From: Sipunculus nudus
Taxonomy: Eukaryota > Annelida > Sipuncula > Golfingiida > Sipunculidae
Assembly (NCBI GenBank): GCA_026874595.1
Contig: CM049316.1
Coordinates: forward strand, 7,328,339-7,392,338
DNA: 64,000 nucleotides
Reading direction: 5' to 3'
Shown: positions 23,526 through 34,422 of the stretch, in pieces
Layout: the number at the start of each line of letters is the position of its first letter
Numbering within the stretch: the stretch's first letter is position 1
Notes under the pieces: generated by a model
What the model saw: the letters and a program-made list of their open reading frames with translations, nothing else
Database searches by the model: none
Told to the model about the DNA's origin: nothing
Translations under genes and position numbers: made by a program

Positions 23526-23620
23526 TAGTCCAGAACTGAATGCTGACAGGACCCACAAATACCCACCCCCAAAGCTTTGGCAGGTGTTTGTGAGGCCTGT
23601 CAGCATTCAGTTCTGGACTA
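23526..23620. repeat. Near-perfect 95-nt hairpin
   Basis: The arms TAGTCCAGAACTGAATGCTG plus ACAGG, and their exact complement at 23596-23620, form a 25-bp perfect stem. The stem continues imperfectly through CACAAATACC and GGTGTTTGTG. TA lies at each edge. Either a tiny TA-flanked MITE or a miRNA-like precursor shape. Confidence 0.8.
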
Positions 23621-23679
23621 CAAGTTTTCTAGCCACAGCCAGTGCGAATGTATTCACATTTGTAAAAACTGGAATACAC

Positions 23680-24581
23680 TAGTGGTTGGAGTCGGTTCCT
23701 TTTTCATAATCGATCATCGGTTTGAGCAAACCGATTGATGATCAATTATTAATCGGTTCGGACAAATATATGCAATTATTAAAGAAATATACAATTATCT
23801 GTGAACCTGTACCTGCGTTTCCCCAGCAGGTATTCTCCTCTCGCACATGAGTGTTACGATCCTTCCAAGTATCAAGACACAATCAGACTAATTTTAAGGA
23901 TCAAATTAAACGATCCGCAACGTCGGGTAACATCTTTCATTATGGGAATTAAATGCATCTAGGAATGTTAGGCCTATAGAGGGTCTTGTTTCTAGCACAT
24001 GAAGGCAGATTTTAGGGCCCAGGTGCGCTTGGGCCAGATCATACCAAAAAAAATTGCAGACTAGTCCAAAAAATGAGTCCGAAATCCAAATACTCGACCG
24101 GCCGGGTTTGTCCCAACAAAGAATTTTTTAAGGACAGCCTAAACAGTGGCACCTGGTATTGGTAGAATTGATTATTTCTAAGAGAATCTCGCAAAATTGG
24201 CATAGACTTGGAGAATTTATTGAGTTTTTTAACGCCATCCCCCCCATATTTTGCAATGTATATCTCGTTAAAATACTCTCAGCTAATTCTGCAGCTCCCT
24301 GCAGGTTAACAGATAAGAAGTTTAATAAGTCCTCCATTCTCGCATCTACCGTGTCAAACTCAGTTACATACGGATGTTATTTGGGAACACAGACTCATTA
24401 TATGAAGCGCGGAATGTGGTAAAAAATGGAAGAATATTTTTTGCCTATAACATAAAAGCATTCTGGAAAGAAAACAATCATTATTATGATGTAATTGATT
24501 GTTGCCTTTGGTAATCAAGCGCTTGAAAGTGGCAGCAAACTAACTGACTTTTGAAAAAACTTGATGATCAACCCACCACTA
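23680..24581. mobile_element. hAT-like non-autonomous element with 8-bp target duplication GAATACAC
   Basis: Flanked by GAATACAC at 23672-23679 and 24582-24589. The inverted ends are TAGTGGTTGGAGTCGG on the left and TAGTGGTGGGTTGATCATC on the right in reverse complement, with GATCATC shared further in. Internal frames are short (a 69-aa minus-strand frame at 24128-24337 has Cys/His pairs but no recognisable transposase). The 8-bp duplication supports hAT. Confidence 0.8.
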
Positions 24582-24589
24582 GAATACAC

Positions 24590-25442
24590 CTTTAACAAAA
24601 AGTTGGGAAAAGTTTACAAAATTCCATGCGAATCCACTTATTTCATGACCCTGAGATACCGGCACTGCCATCTTGCCACCCTAACTTAAAATGAACTGGT
24701 TGGAATATTCTCCTAACTTTTGACCCCTTTTGGCATACTTGCCTAGACTGGTGCCCTGCTCTGTTATGGTTTTCTACCAGTCATATAGACAGGCCTACGA
24801 CACTGTCTCCAGTACTCCTGGCAGACTGGTTCCAACTCCATTATGGATATATATGAGAAAAATAAACTTTTGCTGGGGAGAGTTGCAAAAAGTTGGCTGT
24901 ACATATCATGTGACAGGAATGATTAGATTAATAGATATTAATAATAAATCAGTGTCAAATACAGTGGAATATCAAACTCATTCAACATATTGTATTATCC
25001 GTACATCCATCATTCAATTTTTGAGCAACAACTCATTCTTCAATATTTTAAAACTAGATGAATTTAGAAGTGACTAAAGAAAGTGATTTTACAAGAACTC
25101 CTCATTGATAATCAACCAGGACCGCATGAGCGTCCATGACAACTGATATGAGCCCGCAAATCAAAGTTGGAATCAGTCTATCAGTTCATCAGAAGTTGCA
25201 ACTTGGAGTGCCTAAGATGGTGTTGTACGCCTGTCTCTATGACCAGCTGAAGACCATAATAGAGTAGGGTACCAGTCTAGTACTTGCCTTGCAATATGGG
25301 CAATCCCATTTCAAGGTCGGGATGACCCTTGACACTTCACACTTTAGATTATTTTAGATACTAAAGATTTGTCCATGTCCTTGCGCACAGGTTAGGATGA
25401 GATTCAGGCAGAAATAAAACCATATGTTCAGAAATAACATTC
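24590..25442. other. Intergenic, nothing recognised
   Basis: A 115-codon open frame (24730-25077, plus) has no recognisable domain and reads as chance. No repeat array. Confidence 0.4.
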
Positions 25443-25448
25443 TACACA

Positions 25449-28020
25449 CAGGGCCTGACAAAATTTTTTTTTTGCTGACTAGCCCAAGTTTAGTTTTTGA
25501 CTAGCCAGCAGAAAAATTTCACTAGCCCAGTATATTTCAATAAAATTAAATTAAAAATTAAATATCATAAAAATAATCTGATGACAATGAGACATTTTGG
25601 CCAAGATAGCGTCCAGGGAAGTCAAATAGACAAAATATATGAATTCCTTTATACATACATTCATGTTTGTGTCTGGTATTAACACTATTCATCAGATGTA
25701 TTCATTTGTTTTTGATGTTTGCAAAATAGTGAAAAAAAGACCTTTTTTATAAAAATTTAATTGTGTCGCCCGTATTGAGAAAACATGAAAAATGTGTACC
25801 CCTTCCCAACCATCCCGGATTTAGAATTTAAAAATGCCCAAAATGTATCTTTTGATTACAAAAATGCAGCGTGCACCTCAAGATTGCAGAGAAAATCTTG
25901 TCTCCTGATCTGCTCGTCGTTGTTTCTATTTTTTTTTATTTTGCAATAAACCAGTTACCTTAAAAAATGTCCACAAATTCATAACAAAATCCTTTTGAGG
26001 TATCCCGAACCAAATGTTCCATGACTTATACAATTGTCATTCTATTCTAAATCTTAATCTTGGCTGAAAATTGTTACTTTCTGGAATTTTCAAGAAAATA
26101 TCAGAATATTTTCACCAATTACCAGTGGTCATAATTGTTAATGTCATGTTCGTTGCCCCTATGCTCATTTGAAAATCTCGCTGGTCAACTGAATTGATTT
26201 TGAAAAATTCGAAGGTAGAATAATGTGCCCGTTTTGGATAAAAAATAACATGAAAACAAGTGATTTTCATTTTATACTAAGTAGTGTTGGGACGATACTG
26301 GTTTTTGATATCATGATAATTATTCAAATTTTATCGCGATATACCGTGATATCGCGATATATTTAATTATATTTAATGGCATTAATAAGCCATCAATAAT
26401 GATATTTATAACAACCACCTTTAAAGTCTTGACTTTATACAAGGGGTTAAGTATTAATATCATTTATACCTATTGTGCCAGTACCACAGAATGACTCATT
26501 AAGTGATGTAAGTTGCATGAAGGTCCTGCAGGTGTGCAAGCTTGAGGCGCGGGAAGTCCTGCCCCCATCGTCGAATCACGCTTGTCAGAACTTTCCATCA
26601 GTTTCCTATAGCTACATAAGAGCCGGAGAATCCCGGCGAATTTTGGGAGAGCGTGTCATACCAATCATGGCTAAATATACCATCCTAATTTTTTATGGCA
26701 AAATATGCAACCCGTATGGAATGTTCGATTCAGTTGTGACACAATCATGTTGACATTTTCGTTCCATGTAATAAAAGCATAAATATGTGTATTTATTGCT
26801 CTTCAATTATAATGTTATTTTTTCCTGGAATTCTTAAGCTTTTGTCCTCTCTGATTCATCCTGCTACTTCCGGACATTTCCGACTAATCCCGAAGTCTGT
26901 AAGCACACGGTTCCACCCACACGCTTGTATTCAAATACATGTGGTTTATAAAAATAAATGTGATTCTTTGAAATAAATTTATTTTGAACCTCAAGGGCTT
27001 GCTTGTGAACTAAAATCGTGAACAAAAAATGATATCGTGGTATCGTGATAATAGGAAAGTTGACGGTATGATAACCATAGCTGTCAGATATCGTGATAAT
27101 ACCGGTAACCGTCCCAACCCTAATACTAAGGTGGGTTGACGATCGGTGATCTGCCAGAGAAATCTCTTGAATCTTTTTGATCCCGTTGGCTATCATAAAG
27201 AGCTCACGCAAAACAGATTGAATGGGACAGGTGGTTGTTCCTTTTACCGTACACAGTACACTGCGCACAGCTGTTCAATTTAATTTCTAATAGATGAACA
27301 GGGAAGTACAGCAAAGAACGGAACAGCTTACTGGAGTGCCACCGTGTGTTTGTATAAGAGACTAAGTCCATGTTCTATGTGACAACGTACGCAACTGCGT
27401 ATTACATTGGGTTTGTTTCCACTGGCAGTATGACTTTTTGGACATAACAGTTCATCAAATAGTAGAAATATTACTGCTGAAATGAATTATGTTATTATAT
27501 TATACAGTGTAAGATAAAAAAAGCAAAACTTGTATCTTTGAATAACTTTTGAGACCAGCTGGCATAAAAGTCAGTACTACAGACCGTGTCCATTAACATG
27601 TTCTGCTGCTGGCCTCGCAGTTCACTACAGGAAAAATGTCAAAGTTGAGAGAAAAGGAACTGCAGAGGACAGTATCTACGCTAATTGTAGCACGAAAGTG
27701 GTCACAAGGAAGGTGGAAGGATGATTTTCAGACATTTTGGCAAGAATTTTCACACATTTTGTCATGGAAATTTCGGCGCGAAGGAAAAGTCGTTTGCGCA
27801 AGAAGCATTTTGCCTAACCTTCACCGAAAGAAACGATCCTTCTCGCAGTTGATCCGTTTAAATTTTAATGTCATTAGATCCCTGTTGGGGTTTTAGAGTG
27901 TGTGTAAGGATTAACTGGTTTATGACTAGCCCATTGGACTTACCAGCCTGGACTTTAGGGTAGTCCGATGGCGAACTTGAGTAGCCCCGGACGTCGGGCT
28001 ATAGGGTTTGTGGGGCCCTG
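25449..28020. mobile_element. TIR element (CAGGGCC ends) hosting a nested element
   Basis: The left end CAGGGCCTGACAAAA and the right end in reverse complement CAGGGCCCCACAAA are inverted. Both ends then carry GACTAGCCC/GGGCTAG blocks. TACACA directly flanks both ends (25443-25448 and 28021-28026). Internal open frames (for example 27636-27896, basic, 86 aa) have no domain I recognise, so any transposase is gone. The hAT-like element at 26282-27122 is inserted in it. Confidence 0.6.
26282..27122. mobile_element. hAT-like MITE with 8-bp target duplication ATACTAAG
   Basis: Flanked by ATACTAAG at 26274-26281 and 27123-27130. The ends TAGTGTTGGGACGAT and (reverse complement) TAGGGTTGGGACGGT are inverted. 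Subterminal GATATCGTGATA-type repeats occur on both sides (TATCGCGATATACCGTGATA near the left, ATATCGTGATAATACCGG near the right). No transposase, so non-autonomous. Confidence 0.85.
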
Positions 28021-28985
28021 TACACAAATTGGTATGTGGAGATAATCACTGTATATGTATCCCATTTAAAAAAAGAGGGAGTGCGTGGTTATGGTTATAT
28101 GTTTTTGTGATAACCAATAAATTCAGATCAGGCCTTAACGCAAGAATTTAAATCCATTTCCAAGAAAAATCGTTCAAAAATCAATGCAAGGCAGGCTAGG
28201 AACCATGTTTATCAAATACTCTACTTGCCACAGCCATTTTTTAAACTTTGCCAGTAAAGGTAATGTACATATTCAAATGACTAAGTGGGGAATTGTGTTA
28301 ATGGGCGAACAGAGTTCACTGACAAAATGCTTGAGCTTGAAACTGACATCAGATTGAAAAGAGTGCGTGACCCCTGCTTAGAGAGTTGCCGGTTATGCAT
28401 TGTAAATGAATTTCACTGGTTCTGCAGGCCTGGTACACTTGCTTTGGAGAAATCTAGGGCACACATGCACAGTGTACAAGTTTCTGCCATTTTATTATTA
28501 TTAACACTGGCACTACTTATGATCACTCAAAAGGATAGTACACTTTCATCTATATATAAATTTGGGGGGAGGGGAGGGAAGGAAAGAACACTATCAGTAG
28601 AAACTGCGTTTTTATATGTTGAATACAACATTTCTTAGCCAATATATCATAACAATTTTACGGTTAATTTAAGTGTCTGGTTTTCTCAAACTTAAAAAGG
28701 ATCTCCTCTGACTCTGAAACAATGTATCGAACTTATTGAAGGGAGGAGCAGGGGGGCAATTCATGTACAGTCATATAGCATGGGCTACATACATGTAATT
28801 AACGACAGTGATGTACTGCTGCATGTTATTATTTGACCACACCACAACGCCAAACAGCAGGAACCTCCCACCTGCAAATGGAACACCGCTTATGACGTCT
28901 CACACGTGTGAGGCAGAATCTTATCAGTTGACCAGGCACAAAGTGTCTTAAACACCGGCAGAGTTTCTCCTGGAATTTAATTTTT
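28021..28985. other. Intergenic, no supported gene
   Basis: A 117-codon plus-strand frame (28285-28638) contains a hydrophobic stretch but no domain or splice context that I recognise. I do not call it a gene. Confidence 0.4.
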
Positions 28986-31359
28986 AGCTCAGCTGACTAT
29001 AAGTCATCTGAGCTATAGTCCTGGTCCATTGTCCGTCGTCCGGATGCCCGTCCTTTAACAGGGCACGCTTTGAAACCGTTGGACCTACGAATCCAAAATT
29101 CTGCATACCATTAGATGTCTCCAAAATCTCCTACCATACCGAAAATTGGGTCATTAGGACTTCGTTCCTTCAAGATATTAAGGAAAAACCTCCGTTTTCC
29201 TTAAAAAAGCCATTGTTACACTTCAAGGCTGCTTAATATCAAAACCACTGATCTGTTTTTGATCATATTTAGTATTCATATTCTTCCATACATTTTCTAT
29301 GCACATACCAAAATTTAGGTCAGTATTGGGTATTTTTTTGAAGTTATGGACCCAAATATAATGCAATTTTTTAAAAATCAGGAAATATATTTGCTCACTT
29401 AACATGAGAATTGCTGAAGCTGGAGACTTTTTTAAAGGAATATAACTTTATTTAATCAAGATTCAATTGTTTACCTAAAATAAGATCTCAATTTTGCAAA
29501 TTTTTAAGTTATGAGCATAAATAAAAAATCAATACCTTAAATTTTGTCCAACTTTGGCAATGTCACGTTTTTCCCTGTAAGCACTGTTGATTTAATTTTC
29601 ACAGCATATATACATAAGGATTTAATCTTTTAAAATCTGAAATTTCAAAGTATATGCTTGAAAAGAGTAGCTTTTATTCAAGTTTTCATACACCATGTCA
29701 AATGTTGTTTACATCTAGCCCACTAGTAGTACAGCCTTCTCTTGCATTATGTAACCCACCCCATGCAGCTTGCCTTGGCTCAGCTTGGCCACTACTATCT
29801 GTCCACTTGCCTGTCCATCTGTAAATTTTTCAAATGCATCACAGTATCTCAAAACTTTTACTGTTTTTCTTCATGACAGTCTTGTCAGAGTATTAGTTTG
29901 CAATCATATATTTAGAACTTTACTATAACCAATTTTTTATTAGAAATCTATTTTCACCCTTCAGGACTGCCTAATATCAAAACCACTCATCTGTTTTCCC
30001 TCATATTTATCATAAATATACCTCTATATAGGTCCTATGTATATGCTAGAAATTGTCTGTATTATATTATATAGGTTTTTAATAAAAACGTTTTTTTCCT
30101 GTAAGTACTGTGGATTTAATTTTCACAGCATGTACACATAAGGATTTAATCTGTTAAAATCTGAAATTTGAAAATAAAAGCTGCAAAATTAGGCTAGTTA
30201 TTGAATTTTTTTGGAGGCTCTTGTTGTATTCCCTTACATTGTCAAGCAGTCCACTTTGGTGACTGTAGGACATTCAGTGCAGCTCTCTATGCTCCCCAGG
30301 CTGTTGGCATAATGTTAGATGTCCCCGAGATCTCCTACCAAGCTGAAAATTGGGTCTTTGCAACTTTGTTCCTTTGAGAAATTAAGGAAAAACCTCAATT
30401 TTTAGCTCAGCTGACTATAAGTCATCTGAGCTATAGTCGTGGTCCATTTTCCCTCGTCCGTCTGTCTGTCCGTCAGTAAATGTGGCACGTTTTGAAACCG
30501 TGAGACCTAGGAATCCAAAATTCAGCATAATGTTAGATGTCCCCAAGATCTCCTACCAAGCCGAAAACTGGGTTTTTGCGACTTTGTTCCTTTGAGAAAT
30601 TAAGGAAAAACCTCAATTTTTTATTAAAAACCTATTTTCACACTTCAGGACTGCCTAATATCAAAACCACTCATCTGTTTTCTCTCATATTTATCATAAA
30701 TATTCCTCTATATAGGTCCTATATATATGCGAGAAATTATGTCTGTATTATATAATTTAAAACAGTTATGGGCAAAAACATTATGCATTTTGTAAAAAAT
30801 CATGAAAGATATTTGATCACTTAACACAAAACATGTTGAAGCTATGGACTTTTTTTCCAGTAATATAACTTTAATTAATCAAAATTAAATTGTATACCCA
30901 AAATTAGATCAAAATCTCTTAAATTTTTTTAAATATTAACAAAAATAATAAATGGTACCTTAAATTTTGCCCAACTTTGACCATGGCACGTCTTTTTCCT
31001 GTAAGTACTGTTGATTTAATTTTCACAACATGTGCACATAAGGATTTAATCTGTTTAAATCTGAAATTTGAAAATAAAAGCTGCAAAATTAGGCTAGTTA
31101 TTGAATTTTTTTTGGAGGCTCTTGTTGTATTCCCTTACATTGTCAAGCAGTCCACTTTGGTGACTGTAGGACCTTCAGTGCAGCTCTCTATGCTCCCCAG
31201 GCTGTTGGTATAATGTTAGATGTCCCCAAGATCTCCTACCAAGCTGAAAATTGGGTCTTTGCGACTTTGTTCCTTTGAGAAATTAAGGAAAAACCTCAAT
31301 TTTTAGCTCAGCTGACTATAAGTCATCTGAGCTATAGTTGTGGTCCATTGTCCGTCGTC

Positions 31360-31391
<32 letters not shown>

Positions 31392-32960
31392 CGTAGATGT
31401 GGCACGTTTTGAAACCATGAGACCTAGGAATCCAAAATTCGGCATAATGTTAGATGTCCCCAAGATCTCCTACCAAGCCGAAAACTGGGTTTTTGCGACT
31501 TTGTTCCTTTGAGAAATTAAGGAAAAACCTCAATTTTTTATTAAAAACCTATTTTCACACTTCAGGACTGCCTAATATCAAAACCACTCATCTGTTTTCT
31601 CTCATATTTATCATAAATATTCCTCTATATAGGTCCTATATATATGCGAGAAATTATGTCTGTATTATATAATTAAAAAAAGTTATGGGCAATAACATTA
31701 TGCATTTTGTAAAAAATCATGAAAGATATTTGATCACTTAACACAAAACATGTTGAAGCTATGGACTTTTTTTCCAGTAATATAACTTTAATTAATCAAA
31801 ATTAAATTGTATACCCAAAATTAGATCAAAATCTCTTAAATTTTTTTAAATATTAACAAAAATAAAAAATGGTACCTTAAATTTTGCCCAACTTTGACCA
31901 TGGCACGTCTTTTTCCTGTAAGTACTGTTGATTTAATTTTCACAACATGTGCACATAAGGATTTAATCTGTTAAAATCTGAAATTTGAAAATAAAAGCTG
32001 CAAAATTAGGCTAGTTATTGAATTTTTTTTGGAGGCTCTTGTTGTATTCCCTTACATTGTCAAGCATTCCACTTTGGTGACTGTAGGACCTTCAGTGCAG
32101 CTCTCCATGCTCCCCAGGCTGTTGGCATAATGTTATGCAATCCCATCACTAGGGCAAGCCCTCTCTCCACTGAGATGAGCTTGGTCAGGCTGTCTGCAGT
32201 TAATACCATACCACAGGGAGCCTTTTTCTCTCCCCCTCCCACCCCATTCTGTTGACAGACCTGTACTATGAACTAGATGAATCTTAAAATTAACATTTTT
32301 TTTTCAGCAACGAGCAGTAACAACGGAGACCCCTCCCCCCCCACCCACCCACCCCTTCAATACACAGGACTAATAAACAAGATGAATCTTATAATTTTAA
32401 TGTTAAATAAATTCTTTTTGATGAGACTTGGACAATATTGATTTTTTTAAAGACAAAAATTTCAGGAATTTAATCCTAATATTCAAATGTGATAAATTAT
32501 TAGGATCTAATGTAAGTGCTTACTGACAAGATTTAAGAAGATATAAATACTTTGTAGCATTTCATTCATATCTCTTAAAGTTGGCGGGGCCTAGGTGTGA
32601 ATAACACTGTTAACTTAGTATTAAAATTAGGAATATTGGTCAAACTTTGTGGGATTTTTTTTTAACTCATATGGCCATATATTTAACTTATGAAAACTTA
32701 ATTACCTTCACACATTATTTGTTTATGAAATGTTACTTTTATATAACACTTACCTTTGGCCTATTTGTTCCCTTGGTGCATCACTAAATGGTTTAGCTCA
32801 TGTACATTATTCTATAATTTACAGAGTTTCATTTTAGCAGGGCCATTTTCATAGCTTTTCTAATGATAATATACATGAAAAACTAAAAGAAATAAAAATA
32901 TTTTGCAGTTACTAATATTTTCCAAAATTCAGCTGAGCGATGTGACCCAGGGGTCCCTTG
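28986..32960 (+). mobile_element. Family A rolling-circle-like (Helentron/pearl-type) element, internally duplicated
   Basis: It starts with the family A left hairpin AGCTCAGCTGACT-ata-AGTCATCTGAGCT, then a short GTCC/GTCG run. It ends in CAGCTGAGCG, TGTGACCCAGGGGTC and CCTTG before a T-run. Left hairpins recur at 30404 and 31305, each followed by a (GTCY)n tract, because the 5' half has been tandemly copied. No helicase or Rep coding sequence, so non-autonomous. Confidence 0.65.
29930..32135 (+). repeat. ~0.9-kb tandem duplication inside the family A element
   Basis: Blocks such as CATTGTCAAGCAGTCCACTT recur at about 30237, 31139 and 32057. Two units include the left hairpin and (GTCY)n tract. 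The open frames at 30537-30755 and 31454-31672 translate identically (72 aa), so the last duplication is recent. A diverged older unit lies at 28986-29700, and the unit at 29930 has an internal deletion. The frames are not genes. Confidence 0.85.
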
Positions 32961-34367
32961 TTTATCATTACAGGCTATTCTTTCCAGTATGTGGCATTTT
33001 TCCTACAGGTCAGAAAATTAGGTTGCGTTCTAATTTAACTCCTTACCAAATATCTTTGTTCTCTTTTTTTTCTGATTCAAAATATGGCAAAAAAACACAG
33101 TGTCATGGTTGGTGGAAGGGACTATAGTACTGCTAATACCTGTTTCAGTGAAAATGCAAAAAAACCTCTGTAGCAAGTTTCAGTTGGCCAAAACCATCCA
33201 GTGCATCCTCTCAAAAATTGTACAGGGACATATCATCTGTTGCAGATATAAGCTGAAAATCAATCATTTCAGCTGCCAGCGCCCAGCTGCATGCATTTTT
33301 TCAGCCACAAACTCAAGTGAGGTACTGACTGGCACTTACTCTCTCCAGTCAATCAGTACCATTTTAGCCGCCAGGCCCCTTTTATTACTTAGGCTTACAC
33401 AGTTTATTCTACACAGATAAATAAACGTATCAATGCTATCTTGCTTCACAGTTAATTGGTACTATATGCTGCTGGTATATAAATGCCTGGTAACTTGACC
33501 TTTCTAATGAGGACAGTCTGTGTTATTCAGTGAGAAATATAAATTATTACATCAGAAAAATAGAAAAATCAACCTAATGCATCTTTACAAGCAACTTCAA
33601 ACAGGAACAAATATGCAAATCTCACTTTATACACAATTAATAAGATATATGATATTTTTTAAAAAATCTTATATGTTGCTGCTGCACTATGTCCTGTTGC
33701 TTCTGCTGGTTATTATGTTTGCTGCTTAAAGTAGTGGCTGCTGCTCCACAAATTGTATAGTAACAGAATATAAAGTAGCAGTATACATACAGGATGTAGA
33801 GCAACAGGATCAAAAGCTGTTGCTGTTGCTCTAAGATCTATTGCTGCTTGTCTTCATCCTGTTGCTGCTCCACATTCTTGGACTTCTGCTTTTCATGCTG
33901 GGGCAGCAGGCTGGTTCTGGGCAAACCAGTCTTTTACCACCAACCAAAACAGAGGTCTTACACATAGTACTTCTTCAGGCTGAAATTACCCTTTAGTTGA
34001 AAAAACACCTGATTCATGTGCTCCTGATTTGATTGTTTGTTGAATCACGGTGTGTATCCCACCAGTATGATCTGCAAAGATCACATGTAACATATCCTGT
34101 GAAATCTTCATTAAGCATATACTATCAGGCATCATTCGCCAACAGCTTCTGGCATATCTAAATTCAGTTTAAGTGATCAGTTCAACACTGTGGACCATCA
34201 ACTTTTTGCTATTATACGTGTATAGTATTCCAAATACATAGGTTTAGAGGTAAAATTATTGAGTCATGCAATTTCAAATGCTAATCTCCAAGACTGTATC
34301 ATTGCCAATTGTGCTGATTACCTTTCAGTTAATAGGATGATTGATGGGTATTTTGCTTTATTTTTAG
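32961..34367. other. Region upstream of the first recognised AKTIP exon
   Basis: No coding exon is recognised. A GCTGTTGCT-rich imperfect repeat tract lies at about 33670-33890. Confidence 0.4.
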
Positions 34368-34422
34368 AACAAATATAGATGATGTTAAGCATGACAAGGT
34401 AGCAGGTTAGGAGGTAAGAAGA
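34368..34422 (+). other. AKTIP 5' UTR part of the first coding exon, with a uORF
   Basis: A TTTTTAG acceptor ends at 34367, so at least one non-coding exon lies further upstream, not located. A 7-codon upstream frame (34379-34402) precedes the main ATG at 34423. An in-frame TAG at 34408-34410 rules out a longer N-terminus in this exon. Confidence 0.5.

Noticed and set aside
24730-25077. 115-codon frame, plus strand
   Set aside because: No domain, no conserved motif, and no neighbouring exons.
28285-28638. 117-codon frame with a leucine-rich hydrophobic stretch
   Set aside because: No recognisable domain, no splice context, repeat-rich surroundings; chance is a sufficient explanation.
30537-31672. 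Two identical 72-codon frames suggesting a duplicated gene
   Set aside because: They lie in tandem units of the family A mobile element, with no start context, domain or splice signals; the identity reflects recent duplication of non-coding DNA.
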